Assembly: GCF_030848805.1 (NCBI RefSeq)
Contig: NC_092368.1
Span: 585,441 to 649,440 of the forward strand
From: Temnothorax longispinosus
Lineage: Eukaryota; Arthropoda; Insecta; Hymenoptera; Formicidae
Direction: 5' to 3'
DNA length: 64,000 bases
The notes under the pieces are model-generated. The model had not been told where the DNA came from. It saw only the letters and a list, made by a program, of their open reading frames with translations, and searched no databases. Positions 40,065 to 50,866 of this stretch are shown in pieces (position 1 is the stretch's first letter; the number at the start of each line of letters is the position of its first letter). The translations under genes were made by a program, and so were the position numbers.

Positions 40065-40311
40065 CCTAGATAACACAATGCTTAAAATCGAGACATAAGA
40101 CGCAGTCTTCAAGACGTCTTATGTCCCGCCCTTACAGAAATTTAATACTGTAAGTGATTATTTGGCTAGTGATTAATTACTTATTTTGAGTATTAAAAGT
40201 ACTGTTTTTAATGATTTTAATGCTCAAAATAAGTAATTAAAAACTAGCCAAATAATCACTTACAGTATTAAATTTTTATAAGGGCGATTTCAGACTTTGT
40301 GTTGTCCGGGG
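40065..40311. mobile_element. diverged AAGACGTCTT-family element (copy 3) split by a second MITE
   Basis: The degenerate left end cctagataacacaatg and right end ttgtgttgtccgggg can still be paired, with gacataagacg...aagacgtcttatgtcccg inside. The right arm is interrupted by the 156-bp element at 40129-40284. Confidence 0.65.
40129..40284. mobile_element. 156-bp near-perfect hairpin MITE nested in copy 3
   Basis: The arms of about 60 bp (starting cccttacagaaatttaatac; ending in the complement, aatttttataaggg) are nearly perfect inverted repeats around a short loop. Comparison with the uninterrupted family members suggests that the insertion duplicated only CG. Confidence 0.8.
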
Positions 40312-40964
40312 ATCATCCCAATGCCGGTCAGCGATTATCAGACTTGTGAACATATGTTCGCCAATCACTGAGGTTATTACGTATATAGGATTAATGTCCG
40401 ACAATCAGTTGCGTTAAACGTATTTCGACAGGGAATGATTTTTCAATGACGGGCTTCCATCCATCGAGTTGAGATGTACCGCCGCCGACTATCATTTCCG
40501 GGATAATCGTGGCGATACGTTTGTAATTTGTCACTTGGCGCGGCGAAACCGCGTGGCAAATAAATTGTATCGGTTCGATCAACTGTGCGTTTCCGCGGGC
40601 GAAATAAATCGCGACGCGCAACAATGACACGGGATCATATATACGTATCCGAGGGTTTTACCATCGGCGACGTGGACTAACAATGCGATGGAGCGTCGCT
40701 TTGTAATATGGTTAACGAGTAATGTCATTTCCGTTCGCAAAACACAGAACGTTGACGAGCACTTCCGTCATGTTCGCGATCCGCAGTCGCGATCGCATTA
40801 ACAAGCAACTTTTTGTCCGTTCTATGTATGGTAGGTTTTTTTTTGTTAGCAGTTTCATAATTACGATGGTACACAACACAATTTTAAAAAACGACACAAA
40901 AACTTTTTGAAATATTTGTTTTTAAAATCGAACTACCAATCCAAATTATGGCCGTTACTATTCG

Positions 40965-41265
40965 ACAGCTTCGAAATTTAAGCTGGTATCTTCGAAGCTT
41001 CGAAAAATTCGGTATATTCGCAACATAATTGCAACATTAGAAATTTTATTCGGCTTGTGTCATATAACTTTATAAATGTGTATACCTATTGCGGTACTAT
41101 TACTATTATATTAAATTAATAATTATATAATTTTGGTTCTTCAAAGCTTCGAAAGTTCGAAGCTCCGACGCTTCGAAACTTTGATCCTCGAAGATTTTAA
41201 TGTCGTAGCTTCGAATCTTCGAAGCCTCGAAATTCGAATATCGAAGTCTTCGAAGCAAATCACCA
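40965..41265. repeat. cluster of TTCGAA/GAAGCTTC words
   Basis: Two blocks (40965-41010 and 41130-41265) are made largely of cttcgaag-type words spaced irregularly. They are self-complementary and superficially like heat-shock-element arrays. Most likely degenerate simple repeat. Confidence 0.55.
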
Positions 41266-44200
41266 GCTTTAATCTAGATCTCTACTACCTTGCAGAATGT
41301 AAATTGCTGAGCTCAATTTTACCGGCTTACTTAACAAAACAATTGTAAAAAAAAAAACAATTTAATTTTCTTATCTAATTTTAAGATATTAAAACTTATC
41401 ATTTTAATGTACATACACTTTTGTTAAATAAGAAAACCTTGAAGAATATCGAGATATTCGTAATTGTTAATAGGTGCGATTATTAATCGTACAAAATGAT
41501 CCAGTTTGTTCCGCCAAATGCTCGGTCAGTCAATCGAAAATGTCACGTGGATTTCTCAGCGCACATCGAGGCAATAAACCATGAAAAGCTTCGTCAGAAT
41601 TGACCGCATCCCTTTGATGACATTTTTCAAATAAATTACTCGCAACATTCCTCCGTTTGCACTGCCGCTGAAAAAGGATGAGGCAGACTCTGTGTGTGTG
41701 TGTTTACGCGCGCGCGCGCGCGTGCGTGTGTGAGAGACTCATCAAATATTCGATATATTGCTCTAGTACCAATAAAAACAGTTGAATCTATCCCATTTCC
41801 AGCCTTTTTGCAGTCAATTTAAATATAGATATATCGAAATCAATTTTATTGTAATAATTCATATTTGTAGACGTCATAAAGATCGAATACATATGTGATA
41901 TTTTCATTAAAGATTCCATTTGTTACAGAACAATGAGAGGTGCTTGTTAAATACTTCATCGATCGATCGATTCAATAACCCTAATAAAAGTAATAGCGAT
42001 AAGTTTTACTTTTTATATATTTGTGAATTTAAATAAACACACATACCTACATATAAAAATAGAATAACTGTCGACCACGCGGATATGGAAAAAGAAGAAA
42101 GAAAGAAATCAATTCTGACGGACAATTACACGAATCAAGCTATAGGTTTTACATCATGTAACATAATTCTCGGGTGAACTTATTATGCTTCGTTATTATG
42201 ATTTCTCTTTCGCGTCTCCGGAGATTATAACGGCGTCGTTTGAGCGCACAACCGGTTTAATTACTTTTCCGAATCGCGGGAGAAAACGCGGCTTTCCACT
42301 GTGCTCCGAGAGTGAAAAATGCCAGAATACGATTGTGAACTTCTTGCTTGCGTAATGAGATTTTTCAGTTTCCTTCTGTCTTACAAACAAACGTTCTTCT
42401 TTAACCGTTTTTCTCCGATATCGGAAAGAGGTCGAACTATATGACAATAATGTAATCGGACATAATTACAAAATTAATCAGTACCTCGTTTTCTGATTAA
42501 ATTATAATATCGTAGAATAAACTCACTGAAAAAAAATCTGAATTTTGCAGAAAAGAAAGGATAATTGCATTTCCCAGGCACACTGTTGCATGGAAAGAGA
42601 AGACGACTGTATAATAATTACACATACATTGGACCTTTCCAATTCCGTCATTTTTATTTCGTAAGTAGTGTGCTAAACCATGTACGCCATCGACTATAAA
42701 ACACATAAACTTCCTTGTAAAACAAAAACAACAAAGTTATATAAACATATTTACTTATCGTTCGCTTTGACATATTACAAAAATTGTACGAACAGTTTTA
42801 CCTTGATGTATTTTTGTCAAGATTTCTATATAATTAGTGTATTTTTTATCTAAAATTTATAATAGTTCTATAATGAAAGTTTGTATTTTTACTGTAAAAT
42901 TTAATTGATTTATATTTAGAATGAAATCATCAACTTATTGGCAATTCGACAAGAAGACAGGAATTAGCCATTTTTAGGATGTTCCCATTTGTCTGAAATA
43001 TTTTCTGTGACGTATCAAATGTAATCGATAGTCATATCTTGGCTTAATCGTGGAATGCAATCGAATAGTCTGAATCGCTACAATTCAATCCACACGGAAA
43101 CACGTAATCGATAAGCGAAACAATGGATTCCATCAGCAGATAAACCCCACTTATTTTCCTATGACAACGCTTTCCTTCGTCTCTTCCCATTCAGTTCTCC
43201 CTTGGACATATCCTTTCTTCATGCAGATATGATTTATCTAGGATCAGTATACTTCGGAGCCTCTATCTCTTTCTAAGTTAAAAAAAAATTACTCTTGTGT
43301 TATACATATTAAGAATACATATCTTTTAATTATTCCTCAATTAATATTATTCTGATTTTTTAAATAATTATTAATTTATTTAACATTTTTCCTCTAAATA
43401 ACAATTAAATGATACAGCATATCGTCGTGCAGCAAGATGCATTAAAAATAAAGCACAATAATCGAATTTATAAAATTTTTTTAAAATCGAAAGTTTAATC
43501 AAGAAATAGTGGAGTCTCTTAGCGGGATATCTTTTACCAAGGATCATCTAACGGGTCTGGCTTCACCAGAAAGATGGATTGTATTAGGATGATAGTCTTT
43601 CCTTTCTTCCCAACTAATCTTTTCTCCAACGTCCAGCTCTTTCATCTTATCCCATCCCAGTTGTTGCTCGTAACCCTTTCAGACCGCTTAGTTTGAGATT
43701 ATTAATGTTTCAAAGGGTCTTCTAATTTGTTTACCAGAAAATGTTGGTTTGAATCGATAAAGAGGCGCGTAAACAAAACAGCGCGAAATAATAAGGATAA
43801 AAAATCCAAGAAATATCCAATCAACGTACACTGAGTAATTTTCCCTGCTTGTAAAAATGCGTATTAACTGTCTATTTATTTAGATATAAATAAGCAATCA
43901 ATACAGGTATGTGAATTATGGACTATTCTTTCAATATTTCATACATTTTTTAAACATATGCTAACGAAATAATAAAAATAATTTAAGTCCAGTATTTTAA
44001 TTAAGTCTAATATACTTGGAAATAAAAATAGGAGATACAAGCGTGGGAAAATAGGAGGGTCTAAAGCTAATTTCGAAAAAATGTAACACAAAAAATGTAA
44101 ATAAAGATGAGAAGAATACTTTCTCACTAGGATTAACGAAAGAAATGAATTCGAGATGTTTTCTTACGAATAAGGCGATGTGTAACATTAAAAAAAAAAA

Positions 44201-44395
44201 AAAAATTCGTTTGCAAGAATAACGAGCGCTAAGTGCTCGAGTAAATTTAGGAGCCTGAATAGACTGCGTTCTTGTCAACGAACATCAGGTTCCTCTGAAG
44301 TATTCCAAGTACAAGAGTGGCCGTGCTTGTCTTCGACTTGGTTTAAAATTAGTAGTTAGTTAGGGGTCTGTGGTTGTCAAGAAACGTATGGAAAG
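41266..44395. other. no gene seen
   Basis: AT-rich DNA with a (GT)/(CG) alternating purine-pyrimidine run at 41692-41731. No coding region supported. Confidence 0.4.
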
Positions 44396-44479
44396 TTTTC
44401 CCCGGCTTGATTTATTGAATTCTCAGCTTCCATTTTATTTTCCCCGGCTTGATTGATTGAATTCTCGGCTTTCATTTTA
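44396..44479 (+). repeat. 42-bp tandem duplication, two copies
   Basis: The unit ttttccccggcttgat... is repeated once at an exact 42-bp period with a few substitutions. Confidence 0.85.
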
Positions 44480-45283
44480 TGCGCTAAAAATTAATCGGTT
44501 GATCACATGACGAACTAATCTCCTAGTTTGTAGAGTAGTTTCTACAGTTCGCTTTCAAACGCTGACAAACAGATTGGTAAATAAATTGTAGCTCGACAAA
44601 GCCGCCATAATTACAATCGGCAAATCCCATTAGCATATACGAATCGGCCAATGATGTAAAGTTAATCACGAATGTTTATGATGCAAATTAAAAACTGGAA
44701 TGAAAGCACCTGTGTGTATTCTGCGTGATTGCGATTCAACCATGCGACTGTTTTTCGATGCACGCGTCAGACCGAAGTCGACCAACGCACGACAGATCCC
44801 AAATTGAAGTTAAAAGCAGATTACTGTAAGTCAAATAACATAGTCTATTACTATTGCCATTTTAGGAATTTATGTATTTGGAATAATTGTTCTGTTATTT
44901 AAAAAAAAAGTGGATCAATATTGATTAATATTGTCACGCAATAAAATAATTGCAATCTACAAATTGGCACAATTACTTGTGTCCTCGAAGAATTCAATTT
45001 GATACGTAGAAAGAGTGAGGAATAAATTCCCGGCCATCGGAAGCGGGTCCTTAAACCGTTATAAGACTTTTACGGCCGTTATGTCGAATATAGGCAACCT
45101 GGGGAGTAGTGAAAATCCATGTCAGTTGGGTCAGATAGTGTAATAAAATTCGCAGACCACGATATTCGGTCTCTTTTTTGCAACGCGCTTTATCCATAAT
45201 TCCAGCTTAATTCACATAAATCAAGACGGATTAAAACAGAGATTCTGGATATCTAAAAAAATATATTTTTTCTTTATCGTCCA

Positions 45284-45292
45284 TTTAAAATA
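45284..45292 (+). repeat. 9-bp target site duplication, left (TTTAAAATA)
   Basis: Identical to 51046-51054. Together they bound the element at 45293-51045 exactly. Confidence 0.85.
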
Positions 45293-45556
45293 ACCTCTTC
45301 TAAGCTAGCAGGACCAAATCGGCAGAATCAAACCGGACCTATCAGAATATTTAGTACCCATTTTGTACTATTTTGTACCACTAATAACAATTTTGTATCC
45401 TGTGCCATTTCGGAGAAAATCGTGGCGGTGCTAAATACCTTAGCATTAAGCTAGAAAGACCACAAGAAAAAAAAAATTAAATACAGAAATTTGAAGGACT
45501 GAATTTGTTCTAATTTGTACCATACAAATAAACTTAATATATTCATCCCTTCTGCT
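45293..45556 (+). repeat. left terminal inverted repeat, with small insertion
   Basis: 45293-45388 pairs with 50950-51045. After about 140 bp of extra sequence, pairing resumes at 45527-45556 (aataaacttaat...cccttctgct) and then jumps to 48215. Confidence 0.8.
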
Positions 45557-46076
45557 TCAAACAGCTCCTAATGAACTCAGTCCTATTAGTCTCAAGAGTA
45601 AAGTACTCGTTCTCATCAGCAGAATCAATTGCTACTTGTAGACTCGATTCAGGATAATTTGTATCACAAAAATATGAAGTTTCAACAGAAACCGAAACCT
45701 TTATTAGGTATTTTAATGTACCGAAACCGAAATCGAACCGATATTTTCATCCGGTCCGGGTTTCTGCTGGAAAGTGTTGAGAACAATTTTATAATCGCAC
45801 AACAACGCGTGTAGATGAATCACGCGCTCGTCGCGTCTCAGAAACACCTGATTAAAATAAAGCAATAAAGAGCGAGCGATCGATGCTTGCTTCGTTGTCA
45901 CCATTAAGTTATAACATATAAATCCGCGACTCAGTCATTCGATCGGACAAAAATCCCTGTCGTCGATCCGGAATTTTATGCGACACCCGAGAGCTCGCTA
46001 CGTGACGCTATTTTTCTCCCGCCGCGTTATACGCGGATATGATTGGGTTTTTGCGTATAAGCTTTGCGTAAGTCAT

Positions 46077-46170
46077 TTCGTGCAGGGAGTCACAAATGTT
46101 AAATGCAATATTCCAATTTGGTATCATTAATGCTAAAAAAAAAAACACATATAATGGAGAGCATTGCAGA
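46077..46170 (+). repeat. diverged direct repeat, T-rich copy
   Basis: Matches 46632-46722 (cgtgcagggagtcacaaatg...). Almost all differences are T here against C in the partner. Confidence 0.75.
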
Positions 46171-46387
46171 GAGTCACTGCAAGTACTGAAAATCAGAACG
46201 CAGCCAGAGTAAAAGTAAGTCATGAAAGAGCCCATGCACAAAGATTGTCGTAAACGGTTATGACAATCCTTGTGCTTTAGCCCAAAGGCTATTGTACAAT
46301 AAGCTGCGATAATTTCGTCAAGCTGCGATAATATCAACTTCATAAAATGTCGAGAAATTAACACAAGTGTGTAATCAGTGTGAAAAA

Positions 46388-46960
46388 TGTCTGCTGGACC
46401 GTCGGTCACCCGCAGATCGGCGCGTCGAACGCTACAAGAAGCCGCACGAAATCCCAAATACGAAAACCGTCGCATGAACGGACAATCGAAAACCCCAAGC
46501 TGCGAATCAAATACAAAATCAAAGCCTCCACCCCTCTCAGAAGGCGCCAACCAAAAAGTAAGGTAGCGCCCAGAACCGCACACCAAGGGCACAGAAGAAA
46601 CCAAAAACTACCCGTCGCCACCTCTCACTCCCACCTCGTGCAGGGAGTCACAAATGCCAAATGCAACACTCCAATCCGGTATCACCAATGCCAAAAAGGA
46701 AAAAACATATAATGGAGAGCACTAATACAGAAACACCCTCAAAAATAAGAATTGGGGATGTCGAAATTTCGCCAGGAGAGACCCTTCTCCGGACCAGGTC
46801 AACGACCCGCCGCCAGACGAACTCACGATTATACTCTGCGAAGTCAAAGTCACACCGAACAATGCAACATCCAAGACACCACGTCGACACGAAGCACCGG
46901 AATGTAAACCCGCTGATGTCCCTAAACGGTCCTTTAAAAATTCGAAATTTTTCGACGTGA
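46388..46960 (+). pseudogene. broken C/A-rich coding-like block, unrecognised
   Basis: An ATG frame at 46388 runs 59 codons of Arg/Ser/Pro/Lys-rich sequence. Another frame, from 46712, gives MESTNTETPSKIRIGDVEIS and stops near 46960. Composition (G-poor, A- and C-rich + strand) suggests the 5' part of a retrotransposon, perhaps gag-like, but no domain is visible. Real coding status is doubtful. Confidence 0.3.
46632..46722 (+). repeat. diverged direct repeat, C-rich copy
   Basis: Partner of 46077-46170. Confidence 0.75.
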
Positions 46961-47110
46961 CGACCTCCGTTGATGGAAGGGAGACTCAGGCGCACAAGCG
47001 CACTCCCGCCGAACAAAACCGCGCCTTCCCGGCAATGCTCGAGACAAACATGACAGAAAAACGAACAAGCCACGTAAACATAAAAGACATGAATCACGAA
47101 ACTATAGTAC

Positions 47111-47480
47111 TATAGAACCGCGGATAAAAAAAGCTGGCAATGTTCTGTACGGAACACATTGAGTCAAAAATTCATTTAAATAAAGAAAAAAAAGCTGGGG
47201 AAAGGTTTCTTCTGGAAAAGATACATCCAGACAATTTTTGAAAATGCGGTGCCAACTTTACAGTGGCACACGCAGTATGCATATGTAAATAATTTAATTT
47301 AATAAAAATTTCAAGAAAATTTTAACAAAACGGAACCGGAAAAAAACTAAGTTGCGCATATATTATAATCTATTGCCTTGAAAAGAATAGGCTCGGAAAT
47401 GGATAGATTCTAGAGCCTAATAGAAAATATTTTTGTAATTTATGTAAATGAAAGTGGTCAGCCACTTCCCTCCCCTCCTC
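47111..47480 (+). repeat. direct repeat of about 370 bp, copy 1
   Basis: Starts tatagaaccgcggataaaaa and ends cacttccctcccctcctc. Highly similar to 47826-48184, offset by 715 bp. It is not flanked by TG...CA, so there is no support for LTRs; a tandem duplication or two copies of one element is more likely. Confidence 0.8.
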
Positions 47481-47825
47481 ATTACTCAGGACTACTAATT
47501 GTCAAAATACAAAACATATATGTGAAAAATAGATCTATAATTTTAAATTAAAGTCCATTAATGCTTTGCACATAATTATTGATACAATTATTATCATAAT
47601 TACGTATTAAAAGTAAATCATTAAATAAAAAGCTGATAATATGTAAATAATTTAATTTAATACAAATTTCAAATAAAAAAATTTTAATAAACCGGAACCG
47701 AAAAAACTGTATAATTTGCACAATACCGATACTTTTGTTAGCTAGAAAACGGAAACAGAAATCGAAACCTTTATTAAGTATTGAATGGCATCTATTCGTA
47801 TATCATTGAGCAGCATTACCCGTAT

Positions 47826-48184
47826 TATAGAACCGCGGATAAAAAAAGCTGGCAAGGTTCTGTACGGAAGACATTGAGTCAAAAATTCATTAAAATAAAG
47901 AAAAAAAAGTTGGGGAAAGGTTTCTTCTGGAAAAGATACATCCAGACGATTTTTGAAAATGAGGTGCCAACTTTACAGTGGCACACGCAGTATGAATATG
48001 TAAATAATTTAATTTAATAAAAATTTCAAGAAAATTTTAACAAAACGGAACCGGAAAAAACTAAGTTGCGCATATATTATAATCTATTGCCTTGTAGGAT
48101 CGGAAATGGATAGATTCTAGAGCCTAGAAAATATTTTTGTAATTTATGTAAATAAAAGTGGTCAGCCACTTCCCTCCCCTCCTC
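47826..48184 (+). repeat. direct repeat of about 360 bp, copy 2
   Basis: Same start and end words as copy 1, with a few small deletions (for example ttgaaaagaataggctcgg shortened to ttgtaggatcgg). Confidence 0.8.
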
Positions 48185-48240
48185 CCGGAAAAACACTGAT
48201 TTGCGTAATAAAACATTAAACTAAAAAATAACTCACCGGC

Positions 48241-48292
48241 CGATGCGCAACAGCGGAGTTGTAAGTTGTAACCCTGCGTTGATCTGTAACAT
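48241..48292 (-). pseudogene. left-arm copy of mini-exon 2, frameshifted
   Basis: On the - strand, ttgttatgttacag precedes atcaacgcagggttacaac... and the segment ends at cggccg|gtgagt, the mirror of 50867-50906. It carries a 7-nt extra ttacaac (47 nt instead of 40), which breaks the frame although both splice signals survive. Confidence 0.6.
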
Positions 48293-48407
48293 AACAATAT
48301 TTTTACATTAAAGTAGTTGTCCAAGATAATATTATCTAATTAACGAATATCATGTAATGGACGAATCAAAAGTTGCGCACTTGAGAAAGTGGCGGATATT
48401 CCGTCAC

Positions 48408-48506
48408 AGGACTGACAGGACTGACAGGACTGACAGGACTGACAGGACTGACAGGACTGACAGGACTGACAGGACTGACAGGACTGACAGGACTGACAGG
48501 ACTGAC
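48408..48506 (+). repeat. 9-bp tandem repeat, 11 copies of AGGACTGAC
   Basis: Eleven perfect back-to-back copies plus a partial one. It sits in the position of the mini-intron in the left arm and is absent from the right arm, so it expanded after the foldback formed. Confidence 0.95.
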
Positions 48507-48552
48507 AGGACAGTAAAGTAATAGACGAATAACAATTTAACTACTCACCCCA

Positions 48553-48665
48553 CGGTTGCTCCGCCGTCGCCCGATGCCTCCCCAGGCCTCCTCCTCCTCT
48601 CCACGATTCGCCAGGTCCTACTCCGTTGCAGCGTTGGTCCGTTGGCCGGTTGGCGCACTCACTAC
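48553..48665 (-). pseudogene. left-arm copy of mini-exon 1, start codon lost
   Basis: On the - strand it matches 50390-50482 up to the same donor (gcaaccgtgg|ggtgagtag). The ATG of the right arm is replaced by rearranged accggccaacggaccaacg sequence. Confidence 0.55.
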
Positions 48666-48931
48666 TCACTGACGACGTTCACGAAAATCGACGATAAGAT
48701 CGCGTCGCTTATGATATGATCGCGCGATATTTTCGACACTTTGCACGACACTTCCAGCATTAATCTCGCGACGCAACGGAAAAATTACGGCAAAGAAGCT
48801 GTATGATCCGCTCGACACCATGTCCGTCGGCCCGTGCCGCGATCTCCCGCAAGTAGACGAAGTACGAACATGCGGCGGAATTTCGTAAATCGTCACTTCA
48901 CTCGCGACGTTCACGAAAATCGACCGATATC

Positions 48932-49052
48932 GGCTGCGGTCCACTTGACGCTACAAATGCTTTGGAGCGTCCTTCTTCTCCTTCTTTCTTCATTAAAAGA
49001 AAAGAGAAGAGGAATGCTTCGAAGCATTTGTAGCGTCAAGTGGACCGCAGCC
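48932..49052. mobile_element. 121-bp hairpin MITE (GGCTGCGGTCC ends) nested in left arm
   Basis: The arms ggctgcggtccacttgacgc... are perfectly complementary for about 30 bp and then imperfectly to the loop. Comparison with neighbouring arm modules shows an insertion at ATC, which is present on both sides (3-bp duplication). Confidence 0.8.
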
Positions 49053-49358
49053 ATCGTCGCTTATGATCGCGCGACACTAAAGGCACGGCACTCCCGGCAT
49101 TAATCTCACGACGCGGAAACGGAAAAATTACGACGAAGAAGCTGCGAACGAAGCTGTATGATCCGCTCGACACCCGTCGGCCCACGTCGGCCCGTGCCGC
49201 GATGTCCATTGTCCCGCAGATAGACGATAACATGGAGACGACGTTGACGAGCGAAAATCGACGACATCGTCTCTTATGATCGCGCGACACTAAAAAGGCA
49301 TGGCACTCCCCGGTATTAATCTCACGACACGGACGCGGCGCGTACTTCATTACACTTC

Positions 49359-49417
49359 AGGCTGCGTTCGCTTTGATTGCTTTCGGCACGAAAGCGCCCA
49401 AAGCGCGAACGCAGCCT
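49359..49417. mobile_element. 59-bp hairpin MITE (AGGCTGCGTTCGC ends) nested in left arm
   Basis: aggctgcgttcgctttg faces caaagcgcgaacgcagcct. It interrupts a segment whose right-arm counterpart (about 50230-50290) has no such hairpin. No clean duplication is seen. Confidence 0.65.
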
Positions 49418-49689
49418 TAATTATACAGCGACGAAAGAATTACGGCGGAAAAACTATAGGTACGATCCGCTTGTCGCCCGTGACGATGACGTCCCACGTC
49501 CCGCAGCCCGCAGGTAGACCGGGTAGACACGACAAGTGAATTGTCGCGACTGTCGGGAGGACGCTACTTCGCGCTACTTGCTCCTCCTACACCTGTACTT
49601 TTCGCACTTTGAACAACAAATAACATCGATATTACTTTTACGTGTTGCAATATAAGCGATGTAAGCGAGCAACGACATCAGAAATCAGA

Positions 49690-49900
49690 ACGGGCCGCGG
49701 GCGCCTTGGTAACATGAGCAGTGGGGATAGAGAGGGGTAGGCTTTATGCGATACGCCATACCCGGCAGTCCCGGCATACCGAACTAACCGACCGCGGCGA
49801 GACGGCGACCGCGCACCGTGTGTATTCACCTTACCCCCACTCTATCCCCACTACTCATGTTTACCGCGACGCCCGTGACCTGTTCTGACGTCAGACGTGT
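49690..49900. repeat. centre of the foldback (arms meet)
   Basis: gagcagtggggatagagaggggtagg at 49709-49741 faces ccccactctatccccactactc at about 49834-49857, and pairing continues outward on both sides. The axis lies close to 49780. Confidence 0.75.
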
Positions 49901-50398
49901 CGCTACTCCCGCGCCCCTCGCTCCAGTTCCCGTTCCCATATCGCATATATCGCGGAGTAAATACACGAGTCGCCGGGTCCGATTGTTTAGCTTGCGAAAA
50001 ACTGTGATACATATATCGAAAGTTCATTTAATTTATGTGCTTCGAGGATAATCCGTAGTTAATCAAAGTCGCGTAATCGCGTTCTCGAGACAGTTGCTCC
50101 GGGCGAGTGAAGTTGGCCGTGCGCGATTTACGAAATTCTCTCCGCCACCTTCGCTTCATTTGTCGTGTCTACCTGCGCGCGGGAATCGCGGGATGTCAAG
50201 CGGATCGTATAGTTTCGTTCGTATTTTTTTCGACCGCGACGTAATTCTTCTGTCGCCGTCTAACTAAGTTTCTTAGTTACCGCGTCGCGAGATTAATACC
50301 GGGAGTGCCGTGTGCCTTTAGTGTCGCGCGATCATAAGAAGAGACGATATCGTCGATTTTCGCTGGTGAACGTCGTCGCGTTGTGAGTGAGTGCGACA

Positions 50399-50482
50399 AT
50401 GGACCAACGGAGTAACGGAGGACGATCGAGGAGAGGAGAACGGGGCCTGGGAGGCATCGGGCGACGGCGGAGCAACCGTGGG
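50399..50482 (+). CDS. mini-exon 1 of the foldback element, unknown product
   Basis: ATG followed by 27 further codons, rich in Arg and Gly (begins MDQRSNGGRSRRG), then a strong donor gtgagt at 50483 in phase 0. The sequence is mirrored in the left arm, where the ATG is lost. It may be the first coding exon of the transposase gene of an intact relative, or a captured host exon. No domain is recognisable and no continuation past mini-exon 2 is found, so a working product is not established. Confidence 0.35.
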
Positions 50483-50866
50483 GTGAGTAGTTGTTAATTT
50501 TCTTATATATTATATTTTGCCGACTCCGCCACTTTCGTGGTTTTTAACTACGGTGCAATTTCGGGTCGAGTCTGATCTCCGGCGTATGCGAGATATTACG
50601 TCGCGAACGTCGCGTCTCTCTCTTATTCGCATGGTCGCAATATTATTTGCACAATTTTTCGCGGATGAATTATGCGAACTAGTTAACACGGAAATATCCA
50701 GCCGCTTATTGCGGCGCCGGCGGCCGCGATTGTTTTTTACATTTTAAAATCAGATATTTGTTAAAATGACGCTTTAAAAACGGGCAATAATTATTTATTT
50801 TGATAATTATTTACTGTCGATTATCTTGGACGTAGCTTTAATATAAAAATATTTCTTTTGTTACAG

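Larger units (their letters stand above)
45557..48215. mobile_element. composite insertion inside the left arm
   Basis: These 2.66 kb have no counterpart in the right arm. They contain accgaaacc-rich repeats near 45680 and 47750, a C/A-rich block (46380-47100) of retroelement-like composition with broken short frames, a diverged pair of about 95-bp repeats, and two direct repeats of about 365 bp. No intact protein is encoded. The exact borders are uncertain by tens of bases. Confidence 0.6.

Noticed and set aside
46008..46604. 198-codon open frame on the - strand
   Set aside because: Runs antisense across two unrelated repeat pieces in the left-arm insertion, so it is an accident of composition.
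47111..48184. LTR retrotransposon with two LTRs
   Set aside because: No TG...CA ends, no primer-binding site or polypurine tract next to the repeats, and only 345 bp of non-coding DNA between them.
48408..48506. Possible CRISPR array
   Set aside because: Repeats are 9 bp and directly abutting with no spacers, in eukaryotic DNA.
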